Below, one piece after another: positions 49,080 to 57,674 of a DNA stretch of 64,000 nucleotides (its first letter is position 1; every line of letters begins with the position of its first letter). The notes under the pieces are model-generated. The model made no database searches and was not told where the DNA came from. It worked only from the letters and a program-made list of their open reading frames with translations. The stretch covers positions 1-64,000 of the forward strand of contig NZ_JAJTBG010000003.1 of the NCBI RefSeq assembly GCF_021287045.1, written 5' to 3'. The stretch is from Oryzomicrobium sp. Lineage in GTDB: Bacteria; Pseudomonadota; Gammaproteobacteria; Burkholderiales; Rhodocyclaceae. The translations under genes were made by a program, and so were the position numbers.

Positions 49080-49588
49080 GGGAAGACGGGACAGGGTAAA
49101 AAACGGAAGGGGCGAATGGTACAAAATTAGCGGTACCTTGGCCCGGGGAATCGGCACAGCGCCCAGCCCGACCCGTGGCCCTGGAAAATCATGCACCGCG
49201 TGGAAACCAAGGCAGAGCGCGGACTTTCGAGCAACACCCCTGAAAACCCGCGCCCAGACTGGCACTCCCGGCACACCCCGTGAAGAACAAGGACTGGCGC
49301 GGGGTTTGACGGGGTGCCGGGTGACCGGGGCGACAGGGCGCGCAACGACAAGAGCAACCGCAAGATCGACAGCGGATGACGGGCAGCGCCGGCGGCAACC
49401 AAGCGCAACTTATATCCGTCTAAACCCCAGGCGGGACGGGCATCTCCAGACACCTGCTTCGGATCGCCGCGCCAGTCCTCGATCTCCAATGGCACCCCTT
49501 GGAGATCCTTTATCGGCGCGGGGTTTACAGAGGGTGACTGCCGGAACGCGGCTGGCGGCTGGCACGAAGCCCGCCCCGGTGCACCGCC
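49080..49588. other. 509-bp intergenic region packed with short inverted and dispersed repeats
   Basis: No gene is supported. Repeat-like modules appear in both orientations: GCGCGGACTTTCGAGCAACA near 49217, AAAACCCGCGCCCAGACT near 49244, AAGGACTGGCGCGGGGTTTG near 49289, the copy at 49457-49507, and CGGCGCGGGGTTTACAG near 49514. Both flanking genes are on the minus strand, so this is the 5' region of the MATE gene and the 3' region of the CNNM gene. Confidence 0.7.
49457..49507. repeat. Dispersed repeat copy with perfect hairpin
   Basis: 49457-49487 matches 20475-20505 at 28 of 31 bases. Its end forms a perfect 9-bp inverted repeat GATCTCCAA/TTGGAGATC (49481-49489 and 49499-49507) with a 9-nt loop. 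Confidence 0.8.
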
Positions 49589-50911
49589 TTACAACTCGTC
49601 GTCGTCCTCGCCCGGCTCGTTGGGGTAGACCCGCACCAGCACGATGCGCGGGCCGACCATGCGCTTGACCACCACGTCGAAGGCGCCGAAGCCGATGCGC
49701 TGGCCCTCGTGGGGCAGGTCGCCGAGCTTTTGCAGGATCAGGCCGCCCACCGAATCGACGCCGGCCTCTTCGATGTCGATGCCCAGGGCCCGCTCCAGGG
49801 TGAAGATGGGCAGGCTGCCCTTGCCCATCAGGGAGCCGTCGTCGAGGCGGGTCCATTCGTTCTGGGACTGGCGGAACTCGTCGCGGATCTCGCCCACCAG
49901 GGCGCCGAGCAGGTTGTCCAGGGTGACGAAGCCCAGGGGGCGCTTGTCCTGGTAGGCCACCACGGCGAAGTGCGGCGCCCCTTCGCGAAAACGGCGGAAC
50001 AAGGCCATGGCCGACTCGTTGGGCGAGACGAGCTGCACCGGCCGCACCAGGTCGTCCAGGCTGGTCAGGTCCTCGCGGCGTTGGAGGGCGATGAAGATGT
50101 CCTTGAGGTGCAGCACGCCGATCACCAGCCCGTCCTCGTCCAGGTAGGGGTAGCGGCTGTAGCGCTGCTGCACGATGCGGTCCAGGTTGTCGGCCACCGG
50201 ATCGTCCCGGCGCAGGGCCACCACTTCGCTGAAGGGCCGCATCAGGTCGGCCACGTCCAGGTCGCCGAAGTCCAGGGCCTGGGCCAGCACCCGCCATTCG
50301 GCCTTGGTGTAGTGGCCCTCGGACCCGGAGGAACGCAGGATCAGCTTCAGTTCGTCGGCCGAATACTGGCTGTCCTGCCCCTTGGCCGAACCGCCCAGGC
50401 CGAGCACCCGCAGCACCGTGGCGGCGCTGTGGTTGAGCACCCAGATGGCCGGGTACATGCCCCAGTAGAAGGCGTAGAGCGGCGGCGCGGTCCACACCGC
50501 GATGGCCTCGGAGCGGCGAATGGCCAGGGACTTGGGTGCCAGTTCCCCCACCACGATGTGCAGGTAGGAGATGGTGAAGAAGGCGAAGAAGAAGGAGATA
50601 CCGTGGATCAGCTGTGCGCTGTCCAGGCCCAGGGCGGCAAGCAGGGGCTCCACCACCCGGGCGAAGGCCGGCTCGCCGATCCAACCCAGGCCCAGGGAGG
50701 CCAGGGTGATGCCGAGCTGGCAGGCCGACAGATAGGCGTCCAGGTCGCTGTGCACCCGGAGCAGGAAGCGGCCGCGCCACCCCCGGTTCTTGGCCAGGGC
50801 GCGCACCCGGGTGCCGCGCAACTTGACCAGGCCGAACTCGGCGGCCACAAAGAAACCATTGAGCAGCACCAGAAGCAGGGCTGCGACGATCAACAACAGG
50901 TTACTACCCAT
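49589..50911 (-). CDS. CNNM/CorC-family (HlyC/CorC, 'hemolysin' family) membrane protein
   Basis: 440 aa. N-terminal DUF21/CNNM transmembrane domain (LLLVLLNGFFVAAEFGLVKL, LSACQLGITLASLGLGWIGEPA, YLHIVVGELAPKSLAIRR), then a CBS pair (VADLMRPFSEVVALR; DLVRPVQLVSPNESAMALF) and a C-terminal CorC_HlyC domain (LGDLPHEGQRIGFGAFDVVVKRM). Family members transport or regulate Mg2+/Co2+ and related ions; true haemolysin activity is not implied. The last residues are acidic (EPGEDDDEL). Confidence 0.94.
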   Translation of the reverse strand: MGSNLLLIVAALLLVLLNGFFVAAEFGLVKLRGTRVRALAKNRGWRGRFLLRVHSDLDAYLSACQLGITLASLGLGWIGEPAFARVVEPLLAALGLDSAQLIHGISFFFAFFTISYLHIVVGELAPKSLAIRRSEAIAVWTAPPLYAFYWGMYPAIWVLNHSAATVLRVLGLGGSAKGQDSQYSADELKLILRSSGSEGHYTKAEWRVLAQALDFGDLDVADLMRPFSEVVALRRDDPVADNLDRIVQQRYSRYPYLDEDGLVIGVLHLKDIFIALQRREDLTSLDDLVRPVQLVSPNESAMALFRRFREGAPHFAVVAYQDKRPLGFVTLDNLLGALVGEIRDEFRQSQNEWTRLDDGSLMGKGSLPIFTLERALGIDIEEAGVDSVGGLILQKLGDLPHEGQRIGFGAFDVVVKRMVGPRIVLVRVYPNEPGEDDDEL

Positions 50912-51147
50912 GAGCGGGACCGCGCCGTACCGCTGTCACGGGCCGTCCCTGTCCTTTCTCGGCACAAAGAGGGCCGTATTCTGCCGGAATTTTGCCGCCC
51001 CGTCCCCCTGGCAACGTCATGATACGGCCGTCGAACCCGGCCGTTAAAGCCATATCCGGCGGGCATCGACGTCTTGTCGTACCCCATCGTGCCCACCGCG
51101 CGCCTGCATTGCGCCTATGGCGCGGGAAGCACGACCGCCGTGGCGGA

Positions 51148-51768
51148 TCAGGTCAGGCCGCCGGTCTGGCTGCCGTTGCGGATCAGACCCACGGCAATGC
51201 CCTCGATGGCCAGGGATTCATGCTCGGTATCGACGACGATGGGCTCGAACTCCGGGTTTTCCGGCAACAGGTGCACCACCCCTGCCGGCAGGCCGCGGTG
51301 CTTGAAGCGCTTGACGGTGACCTCGTCCCCCACCCGGGCCACCACGATCTGGCCATCCCGGGCCTCACCGGTGCGGTGCACAGCGAGCAGGTCCCCTTCC
51401 ATGATGCCCACGTCGCGCATCGACAGGCCCCGCACCTTGAGCAGGAAATCCGCCCTAGGCGAGAACATGCCGGGATCAATCTGGTAGCGCCCCTGGATGT
51501 GCTCCTCGGCCAGGATCGGGCTGCCGGCGGCCACGTTGCCCACCAGGGGCAGGCCAAGCTGCTGCACCAGGCGGATGCCCCGGGCGGCGCCGGGTTCGAG
51601 CACCAGCACGCCCTTCTTGGCCAGGGCCTTGAGGTGGTCCTCGGCGGCGTTGGGCGAGGCGAAGCCGAAGGCGCTGGCGATTTCCGCCCGGGTCGGCGGC
51701 GCCCCGAGGATTTCCAGGGTGTTGCGGATGAAATCGAGGATTTCCTGTTGGCGGGGGGTGAGCTTCAT
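51148..51768 (-). CDS. lexA: SOS repressor LexA
   Basis: 206 aa from the ATG at 51768. Winged-helix N-terminus ([47 protein letters not shown]), self-cleavage site in [17 protein letters not shown] (Ala-Gly bond), catalytic Ser in [19 protein letters not shown] and catalytic Lys in [12 protein letters not shown]. Represses the DNA-damage regulon until RecA filaments trigger self-cleavage. A perfect SOS box lies 126 bp upstream, consistent with autoregulation. Confidence 0.97.
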   Translation of the reverse strand: MKLTPRQQEILDFIRNTLEILGAPPTRAEIASAFGFASPNAAEDHLKALAKKGVLVLEPGAARGIRLVQQLGLPLVGNVAAGSPILAEEHIQGRYQIDPGMFSPRADFLLKVRGLSMRDVGIMEGDLLAVHRTGEARDGQIVVARVGDEVTVKRFKHRGLPAGVVHLLPENPEFEPIVVDTEHESLAIEGIAVGLIRNGSQTGGLT

Positions 51769-51893
51769 GGGCGGGCACTCCGGCAGGGACGGGCAAGACA
51801 GGGCGGGAATCGGCTGATGCGGCCGGGTACAGGCGCCGGCAGCGGCATTGCAGCATTGGTTGGCTGCGGCGTTGGCGGCGCTTTCACCCATTA

Positions 51894-51909
51894 CTGTATT
51901 TTTATACAG
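51894..51909. promoter_or_regulatory. LexA-binding SOS box
   Basis: CTGTATTTTTATACAG: the outer CTGTAT/ATACAG arms are a perfect inverted repeat at the canonical 16-bp length. It overlaps a minus-strand -10-like TATAAA and lies 126 bp from the lexA start, leaving a leader of about 100 nt. It is also 95 bp upstream of the divergent sensor kinase gene. Confidence 0.92.
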
Positions 51910-51988
51910 CCAGGCAAAAATAACAACCCGGTGCCACTCCAGCGCACTCCCGCGGCATGATGCCGCCGGCGTCATGCCAACCCATGGG

Positions 51989-51994
51989 TATAAT
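51989..51994 (+). promoter_or_regulatory. Consensus -10 just before the sensor kinase start
   Basis: Exact TATAAT whose expected transcription start (near 52001) lies only about 3 nt before the ATG at 52004. No ribosome site is visible. Either the mRNA is nearly leaderless or the true start codon is elsewhere. Confidence 0.4.
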
Positions 51995-52003
51995 CGCCGC
52001 CCC

Positions 52004-53953
52004 ATGGTCCCGTTCGCCCGCATCCTGTTCGCCCTGCTCCTCTGCCTGTCGTGCCCCGGCGCACTGCTGGCAGCCGCCGGGCCGCAATCGCTGGTGCTGG
52101 ACGGCAAGACCCGCCACTTCAGCCTGGACAGCGGACAACTGTCGTTCCTGGTGGACAAGGGGGGCAAGCTGGACATCGGCCAAGTGGCCGCCCCCGAGAC
52201 CCAGGAAAAATTCGCCCCCCTGCCCGGCAACCTGGGAGCTGGCTACGTGCGGGACGTGTACTGGCTGCGCTTCACTCTGGACCGGAGCGGTACGGCGCCG
52301 GTCGAGTGGATTCTCGATGTGCTGCCCACCTACTTGGACGACCTGCGCCTCTACGAGCCCGACGGGCACGGCGAGATGCGCGAGCACCGTTCCGGCGACC
52401 TGCTGCCCTTTTCCACCCGGGAGGTGGAATACCGGGGCTTCGCCTTCCGCCTCACCGTGCCCGAGGGCACCTCCGTCTATTACCTGCGCCTGCGCTCCAC
52501 CAGTTCCATGGCCGCCATCCTGCAACTCTGGCAGGAAGCGGACTTCGCCCCGGCGGTGCAGCGGGAATACCTGTTCTTCGGGCTGCAATCGGGCCTGCTG
52601 TTCGCCTGCGCTCTGCTCAGCCTGATCACCTGGCTGGCGATCCGGGAACCCCTGCACCTGCAGTTCGGCGTCATGGTCCTGCTGGTGCAGTTGCTCGCCC
52701 TGACTCTGCATGGTTTCACCGCCCAATACCTGCTGCCCGACGATCCCGAGCTGGCGGGCTCCATGGTCGGCGTGCTGGTGGGGTTGAGCACTGGCATGAT
52801 CTTCTTCTTTCTGCGGGAATTGCTGGAAATCCCCCGCTACCACCCGATACTCAACGTGGTGATGCTGATCGGCGTCGCCCTGGGCTTCATCACCGCCGCC
52901 AGCGTGCCCTTCGGGCTCTATTCCTACACGGCGCCGATCTTGATGTTCCTGCCCCTGCCCACCTACCTGTTCCTGCCCTTCGTCTTTCGCCGCCTGCTGC
53001 GCCAGCGGGGCCGCAGCGGCTGGATCGACGTGGCCGCCCTGGGCATGTACGTCGGCGTCAGCACCCTCAACGTGGCCGGGCTGGTGGGGCTGGGGCCCTT
53101 CCTGCTGTGGGTGCTGAACGGCAACCAGCTGATGACGCTGATCTACCTGCTGCTGTTCAACTTCAGCGTGCACATGCGTGTCGCCGAGGCCAACCAGCTG
53201 CGCATCCAGGCCCAGGAGGCCGTCGAGCGGGAACGCCTGATACGGGACGACCAGACCCGTTTCCTGGCCATGATCGCCCACGAGCTGCGCACCCCCATCG
53301 CGGTGGTGTCGGCCGCCATGCAGAGCCTGCGGCTGCTCGACCCCCAGCCCGGGGAACCGCGCCAGATCCGCTACCAGCGCATCGAGGGCTCGGTGCGGCG
53401 CATGGATACCACCTTGCAGGCTTGCCTGACCGAAGACCGGATCATGACCGGCCGCTGGCTCACCAAGGTCGAGCGGATCGAACTGGATCGCCTGACCCTG
53501 GAGCTGATCGACGAAAGCGGCGACGAGGCACGGCGCCGCACCTGCATGACCCGGATCGGCAACCCGCCGGCGGTGGAAGGCGAACAGGCCCTGCTCGTGG
53601 TCGTCCTGCGCAACCTGCTCGACAACGCCCTCAAGTACGCCCCAGCTCCAGGGTCCATCGACATCAGCATCGAAGCCAGCACCCATGAAAAGCGCCCCGG
53701 GGTGCTGTGGCGCATCATCGACCACGGGCCGGGCCTCGCGCCGGAGCTGGCACGCAAGGTCTTCGACAAATACACTCGCGGCGGCGAAAACAGCGCCAAG
53801 CCCGGCCTCGGGCTCGGCCTCTACCTGTCGCGCCGCATCGTGCAATCCCATGGCGGCTGGCTCGACGCCGACCCGGACTACCGGGGCGGCGCCTGCTTCC
53901 GCTGCTGGCTTCCCCTCACCCCTCCCGACATCGCCTCACGCAAAACGGTATGA
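52004..53953 (+). CDS. Sensor histidine kinase with 7TMR-DISM sensory module
   Basis: 649 aa from the ATG at 52004; the frame extends to 51848 but the signal peptide ([20 protein letters not shown]) begins here. Periplasmic DISM extracellular domain (about 40-180: [50 protein letters not shown]), seven spans (about 185-400), HisKA with [16 protein letters not shown] (H426) and HATPase_c ([39 protein letters not shown]). DISM domains are thought to bind carbohydrate-like ligands. Its stop overlaps the response regulator start (ATGA), so they form a cognate pair. Confidence 0.93.
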   Translation: MVPFARILFALLLCLSCPGALLAAAGPQSLVLDGKTRHFSLDSGQLSFLVDKGGKLDIGQVAAPETQEKFAPLPGNLGAGYVRDVYWLRFTLDRSGTAPVEWILDVLPTYLDDLRLYEPDGHGEMREHRSGDLLPFSTREVEYRGFAFRLTVPEGTSVYYLRLRSTSSMAAILQLWQEADFAPAVQREYLFFGLQSGLLFACALLSLITWLAIREPLHLQFGVMVLLVQLLALTLHGFTAQYLLPDDPELAGSMVGVLVGLSTGMIFFFLRELLEIPRYHPILNVVMLIGVALGFITAASVPFGLYSYTAPILMFLPLPTYLFLPFVFRRLLRQRGRSGWIDVAALGMYVGVSTLNVAGLVGLGPFLLWVLNGNQLMTLIYLLLFNFSVHMRVAEANQLRIQAQEAVERERLIRDDQTRFLAMIAHELRTPIAVVSAAMQSLRLLDPQPGEPRQIRYQRIEGSVRRMDTTLQACLTEDRIMTGRWLTKVERIELDRLTLELIDESGDEARRRTCMTRIGNPPAVEGEQALLVVVLRNLLDNALKYAPAPGSIDISIEASTHEKRPGVLWRIIDHGPGLAPELARKVFDKYTRGGENSAKPGLGLGLYLSRRIVQSHGGWLDADPDYRGGACFRCWLPLTPPDIASRKTV

Positions 53954-54642
53954 AACGGATCATCGTCGTCGAAGACAATGCAGACCTCCTGGATGAAGTC
54001 GTCTTCCACCTGCGTCACCAGACCGGCCACCAGATCAGCGGCGCCGGCGATGCCCGCAGCCTCTACGCCCTGCTGGACACGGAAGGCGCCGACCTGGTGA
54101 TCCTGGATCTGGGCCTGCCCGACGAGGACGGCCTGGAAGTCGCGCGAAAGCTGCAACAGCGGCCCAACCTGGGCCTCGTCATGCTCACCGCCCGGGGCAG
54201 CCTGGACGACCGGGTGCAGGGCCTGCTGGCCGGCGCCGACAATTACTTGGTCAAGCCCGTGGACATGCGCGAACTGGCGGCCGTGGTGGAAAGCGTGCTG
54301 CGCCGTCTGCACTTCCCCACCGCCCTCGCTGCCGGCGCCTGGGTGCTCTATCCCACCCGCTGGCAACTGCGCGCCCCCAACGGCACCCTGCTGCCCCTCA
54401 CCTCGTCGGAAAACCGGGTGCTCCACGCCCTGGCCGAAGCGGGCGGCGAGACGGTCTCGCGCCAGGAACTGGTGACCGCCCAGGGCAAAACCGGCCTGGA
54501 TTTTGATTTCCGCCACCTGGAATCCATCGTCAGCCGCATGCGCCGCAAGCTCGACCCCCACGTTCCGTCGGGCAAATCGCCACTCAAGGCGGCCCGCGGC
54601 ATCGGTTACGCCTTCATCGACCCGATTCTCATCGAGGGCTGA
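53950..54642 (+). CDS. OmpR-family response regulator
   Basis: 230 aa from the ATG overlapping the kinase stop. Receiver domain (IIVVEDNADLLDEVV, phospho-acceptor D53 in VILDLGLPDEDG, VMLTARGS, YLVKPVDMRELA) and a C-terminal winged helix (LPLTSSENRVLHALAEAGGETVSRQEL, FDFRHLESIVSRMRRKLD, IGYAFI). It probably controls the export/adhesin genes that follow: 97 bp downstream of its stop lies a four-unit, 10-bp-phased repeat of the kind bound by this family. Confidence 0.95.
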   Translation: MKRIIVVEDNADLLDEVVFHLRHQTGHQISGAGDARSLYALLDTEGADLVILDLGLPDEDGLEVARKLQQRPNLGLVMLTARGSLDDRVQGLLAGADNYLVKPVDMRELAAVVESVLRRLHFPTALAAGAWVLYPTRWQLRAPNGTLLPLTSSENRVLHALAEAGGETVSRQELVTAQGKTGLDFDFRHLESIVSRMRRKLDPHVPSGKSPLKAARGIGYAFIDPILIEG

Positions 54643-54738
54643 GGGGGTTTTCCCGCTGTTTTTCCTGGAAACATGACGCCCATGGCTGGCGATTCCTGAC
54701 AAAACAGGGGGCTAATCGTGATTTTTTTCGTCTTTTCC

Positions 54739-54778
54739 AGCAAAAGCTAGCAAATGCCAGTTTTCGCCAGCTAACGGC
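54739..54778 (+). promoter_or_regulatory. Four 10-bp-phased direct repeats, likely response-regulator operator
   Basis: AGCAAAAGCT, AGCAAATGCC, AGTTTTCGCC and AGCTAACGGC follow one another without gaps (54739, 54749, 54759, 54769). An AG dinucleotide recurs every 10 bases, one helical turn. A -10-like TACCAT lies at 54792-54797. Tandem one-turn repeats before the -10 are typical for OmpR/PhoB-type activators. Confidence 0.55.
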
Positions 54779-54848
54779 AAGCGCTTTTTCTTACCATTCT
54801 CCGCAATCCTCCCCACCGCTGGGGGCGTCTGCCTTGGAGAATGAAAAA

Positions 54849-56813
54849 ATGGCGAAAAAGCCGTTCCGCTCTGTCCGTACCGTTCTTTTCCCGCTCACCC
54901 TCGGCGCCGTCCTGGCCGGCTGCTCGACCCTGCCTCAGCCGCTTGCCCAGGACGAGCAAAAACAGATCACCAGTGCCGACCGGCAAGCCTCCCAGGCCGA
55001 CGTCGAGCCCCTGGACCATCCCCTGACCCTGGCCGAAGCCATGGCCCGGGCCCTCAAGTACAACCTGGACCACCGCAACCGGCTCATGGAGCAGGCCGTG
55101 GCCATGGGGCAGCTCGACGTCAGCCGTTATGACATGCTGCCCAAGCTGGTGGCTTCCGCCGGCTATTCCGGCCGCAACAACGAGAGCATCTCCCGGGCCA
55201 AGGATTCGGTTACCGGCAAGCCCTCCCTGGCCAACCCCTACATATCCTCGGACAAGTCCCACACCACCACCGACCTGGGGCTGAGCTGGAACATCCTCGA
55301 CTTCGGTGTCAGCTACTTCAACGCCAAGCAAAATGCCGACCGGGTGCTGATCGCCTCCGAACGCCGGCGCAAGGCCATGCACAACCTGATCCAGGACGTG
55401 CGCAGCGCCTACTGGCGCGCCGCCTGCGCCCAGAAGCTGGAAGGCGAGCTGCGCCAGACCATTGCCATGGCCGAAGCGGCCCTGGACGACTCCCGCAAGG
55501 CCGAAGGCGAGAAGCTGCGCAACCCGATGGATGCCCTGCGCTACCAGCGCACCGTGCTGGAAAACCTGCGCATCCTCGAGAGCATCCAGCAGGAACTGTC
55601 CGCCGCCCGCATCGAACTGGCCGCCCTGATCAACCTGCCCCCGGGCAGCGCCTTCCGCCTGGCCGAGCCGGGCGGCAAGGAACTCGCCCCGACCTACCAG
55701 GACCTGCCCGTCGAGGCCATGGAAGAAGCCGCGGTGGCCAACAACGCCGATCTGCGCGAACAGTTCTACAACGTGCGCATCACCGTGGCCGAGACCAAGA
55801 AGTCCATGCTCAAGATGTTCCCTGGCCTGAGCTTTAGCTACACCGGCAAGCACGATTCGAACAGCTACCTGATCAACAAGAGCTGGGAAGAAACCGGCGT
55901 CCAGCTCAGCTGGAACCTCTTCAACCTGCTGTCCGCCCCGGCCAACGCCCGCCTGTCCGAAGCCAACGAGAAGCTGGCCGAGCAAAAGCGCATGACCGTG
56001 CAGATGGCCGTGCTGGCCCAGGTGCACCTGGCCCGCCAGCAGTACGAGAACGCCTACCGCCTGTTCCAGCGCGCCGACGCCATCTGGTCGGTGGACCAGC
56101 GCATCTTCGAACACAGCGCCAACCGGGAAGAAGCCCAGACCCAGAGCAAGCTGGAGCGCATCTCCAACAACACCGCCGCCATCGTCAGCCTGCTGCGCCG
56201 CTACCAGGCCCTGGCCCAGGTCTATGCCGCCAATGGCAAGGTCCAGGCCACCCTCGGCCTGGAACCCCAGGTCGGTGACCTGAACACCCTGACCCTGACC
56301 CAGCTGACCCCCCAGCTGGAACAGTCGATGAACCAGTGGAGCCAGGCCCTCCAGGCGCCCGTCGCACCGCCTCCCGCAGCAGCCGCGCCGGCCGCCCCGT
56401 CCGTGGCCGCAGCGCCCCCCGTCGCCGTTACTGCGGCAGCGATCGCGCCGGCCGCAGAGCCCGCCCAACCAGGCGATGCCAACGCGGCGGCCCAGCGTTT
56501 CTTCCTCGCCTCGTTCTCCCTGCCGGCCCGGGCTCCCAGCCTCAACTGGCAGACGGTGAGCCAGGCCGACTTCGCCTGGGTCGCCTCCGCTGGCGAAGCC
56601 ACCGCCATCGCCAACGGCCGCCTGGTTCTGGGAGTCCCCCGCCAGGGCAAGCGCGAAGCGGTGATCGAGTGGACGGTCAGCGACACCACCGGCCGCCCCC
56701 TCGGCCAGGTGCGCCACGTCGGCCAGCTGTCCAAACCCGCCACCGCCGCCGAGTGGCAGGCCCTCAAGAGCGGCGCCACCGCCGCCCTGGCCTCGGCCCA
56801 GTACCCGCAATGA
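54849..56813 (+). CDS. TolC-family outer-membrane efflux lipoprotein with extra C-terminal domain
   Basis: 654 aa from the ATG at 54849 (GGAGA upstream). Lipoprotein signal (LGAVLAGC, Cys near 23), then two TolC/OEP repeats to about residue 500 (LTLAEAMARALKYNLDHRNR, TDLGLSWNILDFG, VQLSWNLFNLLSAPANA). Unusually, a Pro/Ala-rich linker (about 503-541) and a further domain of about 110 residues follow (AAQRFFLASFSLPARAPSLN, VIEWTVSDTTGRPLGQVRHV). I do not recognise that domain. Its stop overlaps the adaptor start. It should provide the outer-membrane channel of a secretion system for the giant protein downstream. Confidence 0.9.
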   Translation: MAKKPFRSVRTVLFPLTLGAVLAGCSTLPQPLAQDEQKQITSADRQASQADVEPLDHPLTLAEAMARALKYNLDHRNRLMEQAVAMGQLDVSRYDMLPKLVASAGYSGRNNESISRAKDSVTGKPSLANPYISSDKSHTTTDLGLSWNILDFGVSYFNAKQNADRVLIASERRRKAMHNLIQDVRSAYWRAACAQKLEGELRQTIAMAEAALDDSRKAEGEKLRNPMDALRYQRTVLENLRILESIQQELSAARIELAALINLPPGSAFRLAEPGGKELAPTYQDLPVEAMEEAAVANNADLREQFYNVRITVAETKKSMLKMFPGLSFSYTGKHDSNSYLINKSWEETGVQLSWNLFNLLSAPANARLSEANEKLAEQKRMTVQMAVLAQVHLARQQYENAYRLFQRADAIWSVDQRIFEHSANREEAQTQSKLERISNNTAAIVSLLRRYQALAQVYAANGKVQATLGLEPQVGDLNTLTLTQLTPQLEQSMNQWSQALQAPVAPPPAAAAPAAPSVAAAPPVAVTAAAIAPAAEPAQPGDANAAAQRFFLASFSLPARAPSLNWQTVSQADFAWVASAGEATAIANGRLVLGVPRQGKREAVIEWTVSDTTGRPLGQVRHVGQLSKPATAAEWQALKSGATAALASAQYPQ

Positions 56814-57625
56814 TGCCGCTGCGCACACCCCGTCGCTTCGGGGGGGCGTTTCTGCTTCCCCTGCTGGCCGCGACGCCCCTCGCCCTGGCCCAACCCGCCG
56901 CCCCCGCGGCGGGCGGCGCCCCTGCAACGGCACCAGCCAAGCAGACCCTGGAACGCCAGGAGATCCGCGCCCAGCTTTCGCCGCGCCGCTACACCACCCT
57001 GGGCGCCGAACTGGGCGCGAAGATCAACCGCATCACCGTCAAGGAAGGCGAACGCTTCAAGGCCGGCCAGGTGCTGGTGAGCTTCGACTGCTCGCTGCAA
57101 AGCGCCCAGTTGCAGCGCGCCAAGGCGGCCATGGCCGCCGCTGACAAGACCTACTCGGCCAACCGCCGCCTGGCGGAACTCAACTCCGTGGGCAAGGTGG
57201 AATTGGAAACCTCCGAGGCCGAAGTGGCCAAGGCCCGGGCCGACGTCAACCTGATGAACGCCACCCTGTCCAAGTGTTCCCTGGCCGCCCCCTTCTCCGG
57301 CCGCGTCGCCGAGCAGAAGGTGCGCGAGCAGCAGTTCGTCCAGCCCGGCCAGGCTCTCCTCGACATCCTCGACGACAGCACTCTGGAACTGGAATTCATC
57401 ATCCCCTCCAAGTGGCTGTCCTGGCTCAAGCCCGGCACCGGCTTCAAGGTCCGCATCGACGAGACCGCCCGGGAATACCCGGCCAAGATCACCCGCATCG
57501 GCGCCCGGGTCGACCCGGTCAGCCAGTCGGTCAAGGCCGCCGCCGTCATCGACGGCAACTTCCCCGAACTGATCGCCGGCATGAGCGGCAAGATCCAGCT
57601 CGTTCCGCCCGCCGGCAATCCCTGA
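56810..57625 (+). CDS. Short HlyD-type periplasmic adaptor
   Basis: 271 aa; ATG at 56810 overlapping the TolC-like stop (a second ATG at 56813 is out of frame with it). Signal peptide (FLLPLLAATPLALAQ), a Pro/Ala-rich spacer, a lipoyl half (LGAKINRITVKEGERFKAGQVLV), a short Ala/Lys-rich coiled coil, the second lipoyl half (CSLAAPFSGRVAEQKVREQQ) and a barrel (LELEFIIPSKWLSWLKPGTG). It is soluble or signal-anchored rather than an inner-membrane HlyD with an N-terminal TM, and it is short for an RND or type I adaptor. No ABC ATPase or RND pump lies beside it in the window. Confidence 0.88.
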   Translation: MMPLRTPRRFGGAFLLPLLAATPLALAQPAAPAAGGAPATAPAKQTLERQEIRAQLSPRRYTTLGAELGAKINRITVKEGERFKAGQVLVSFDCSLQSAQLQRAKAAMAAADKTYSANRRLAELNSVGKVELETSEAEVAKARADVNLMNATLSKCSLAAPFSGRVAEQKVREQQFVQPGQALLDILDDSTLELEFIIPSKWLSWLKPGTGFKVRIDETAREYPAKITRIGARVDPVSQSVKAAAVIDGNFPELIAGMSGKIQLVPPAGNP

Positions 57626-57674
57626 GCCGCGCCCGCCTCCATACCGCATTGACGTCCCCACTCCGGAGATCGCC

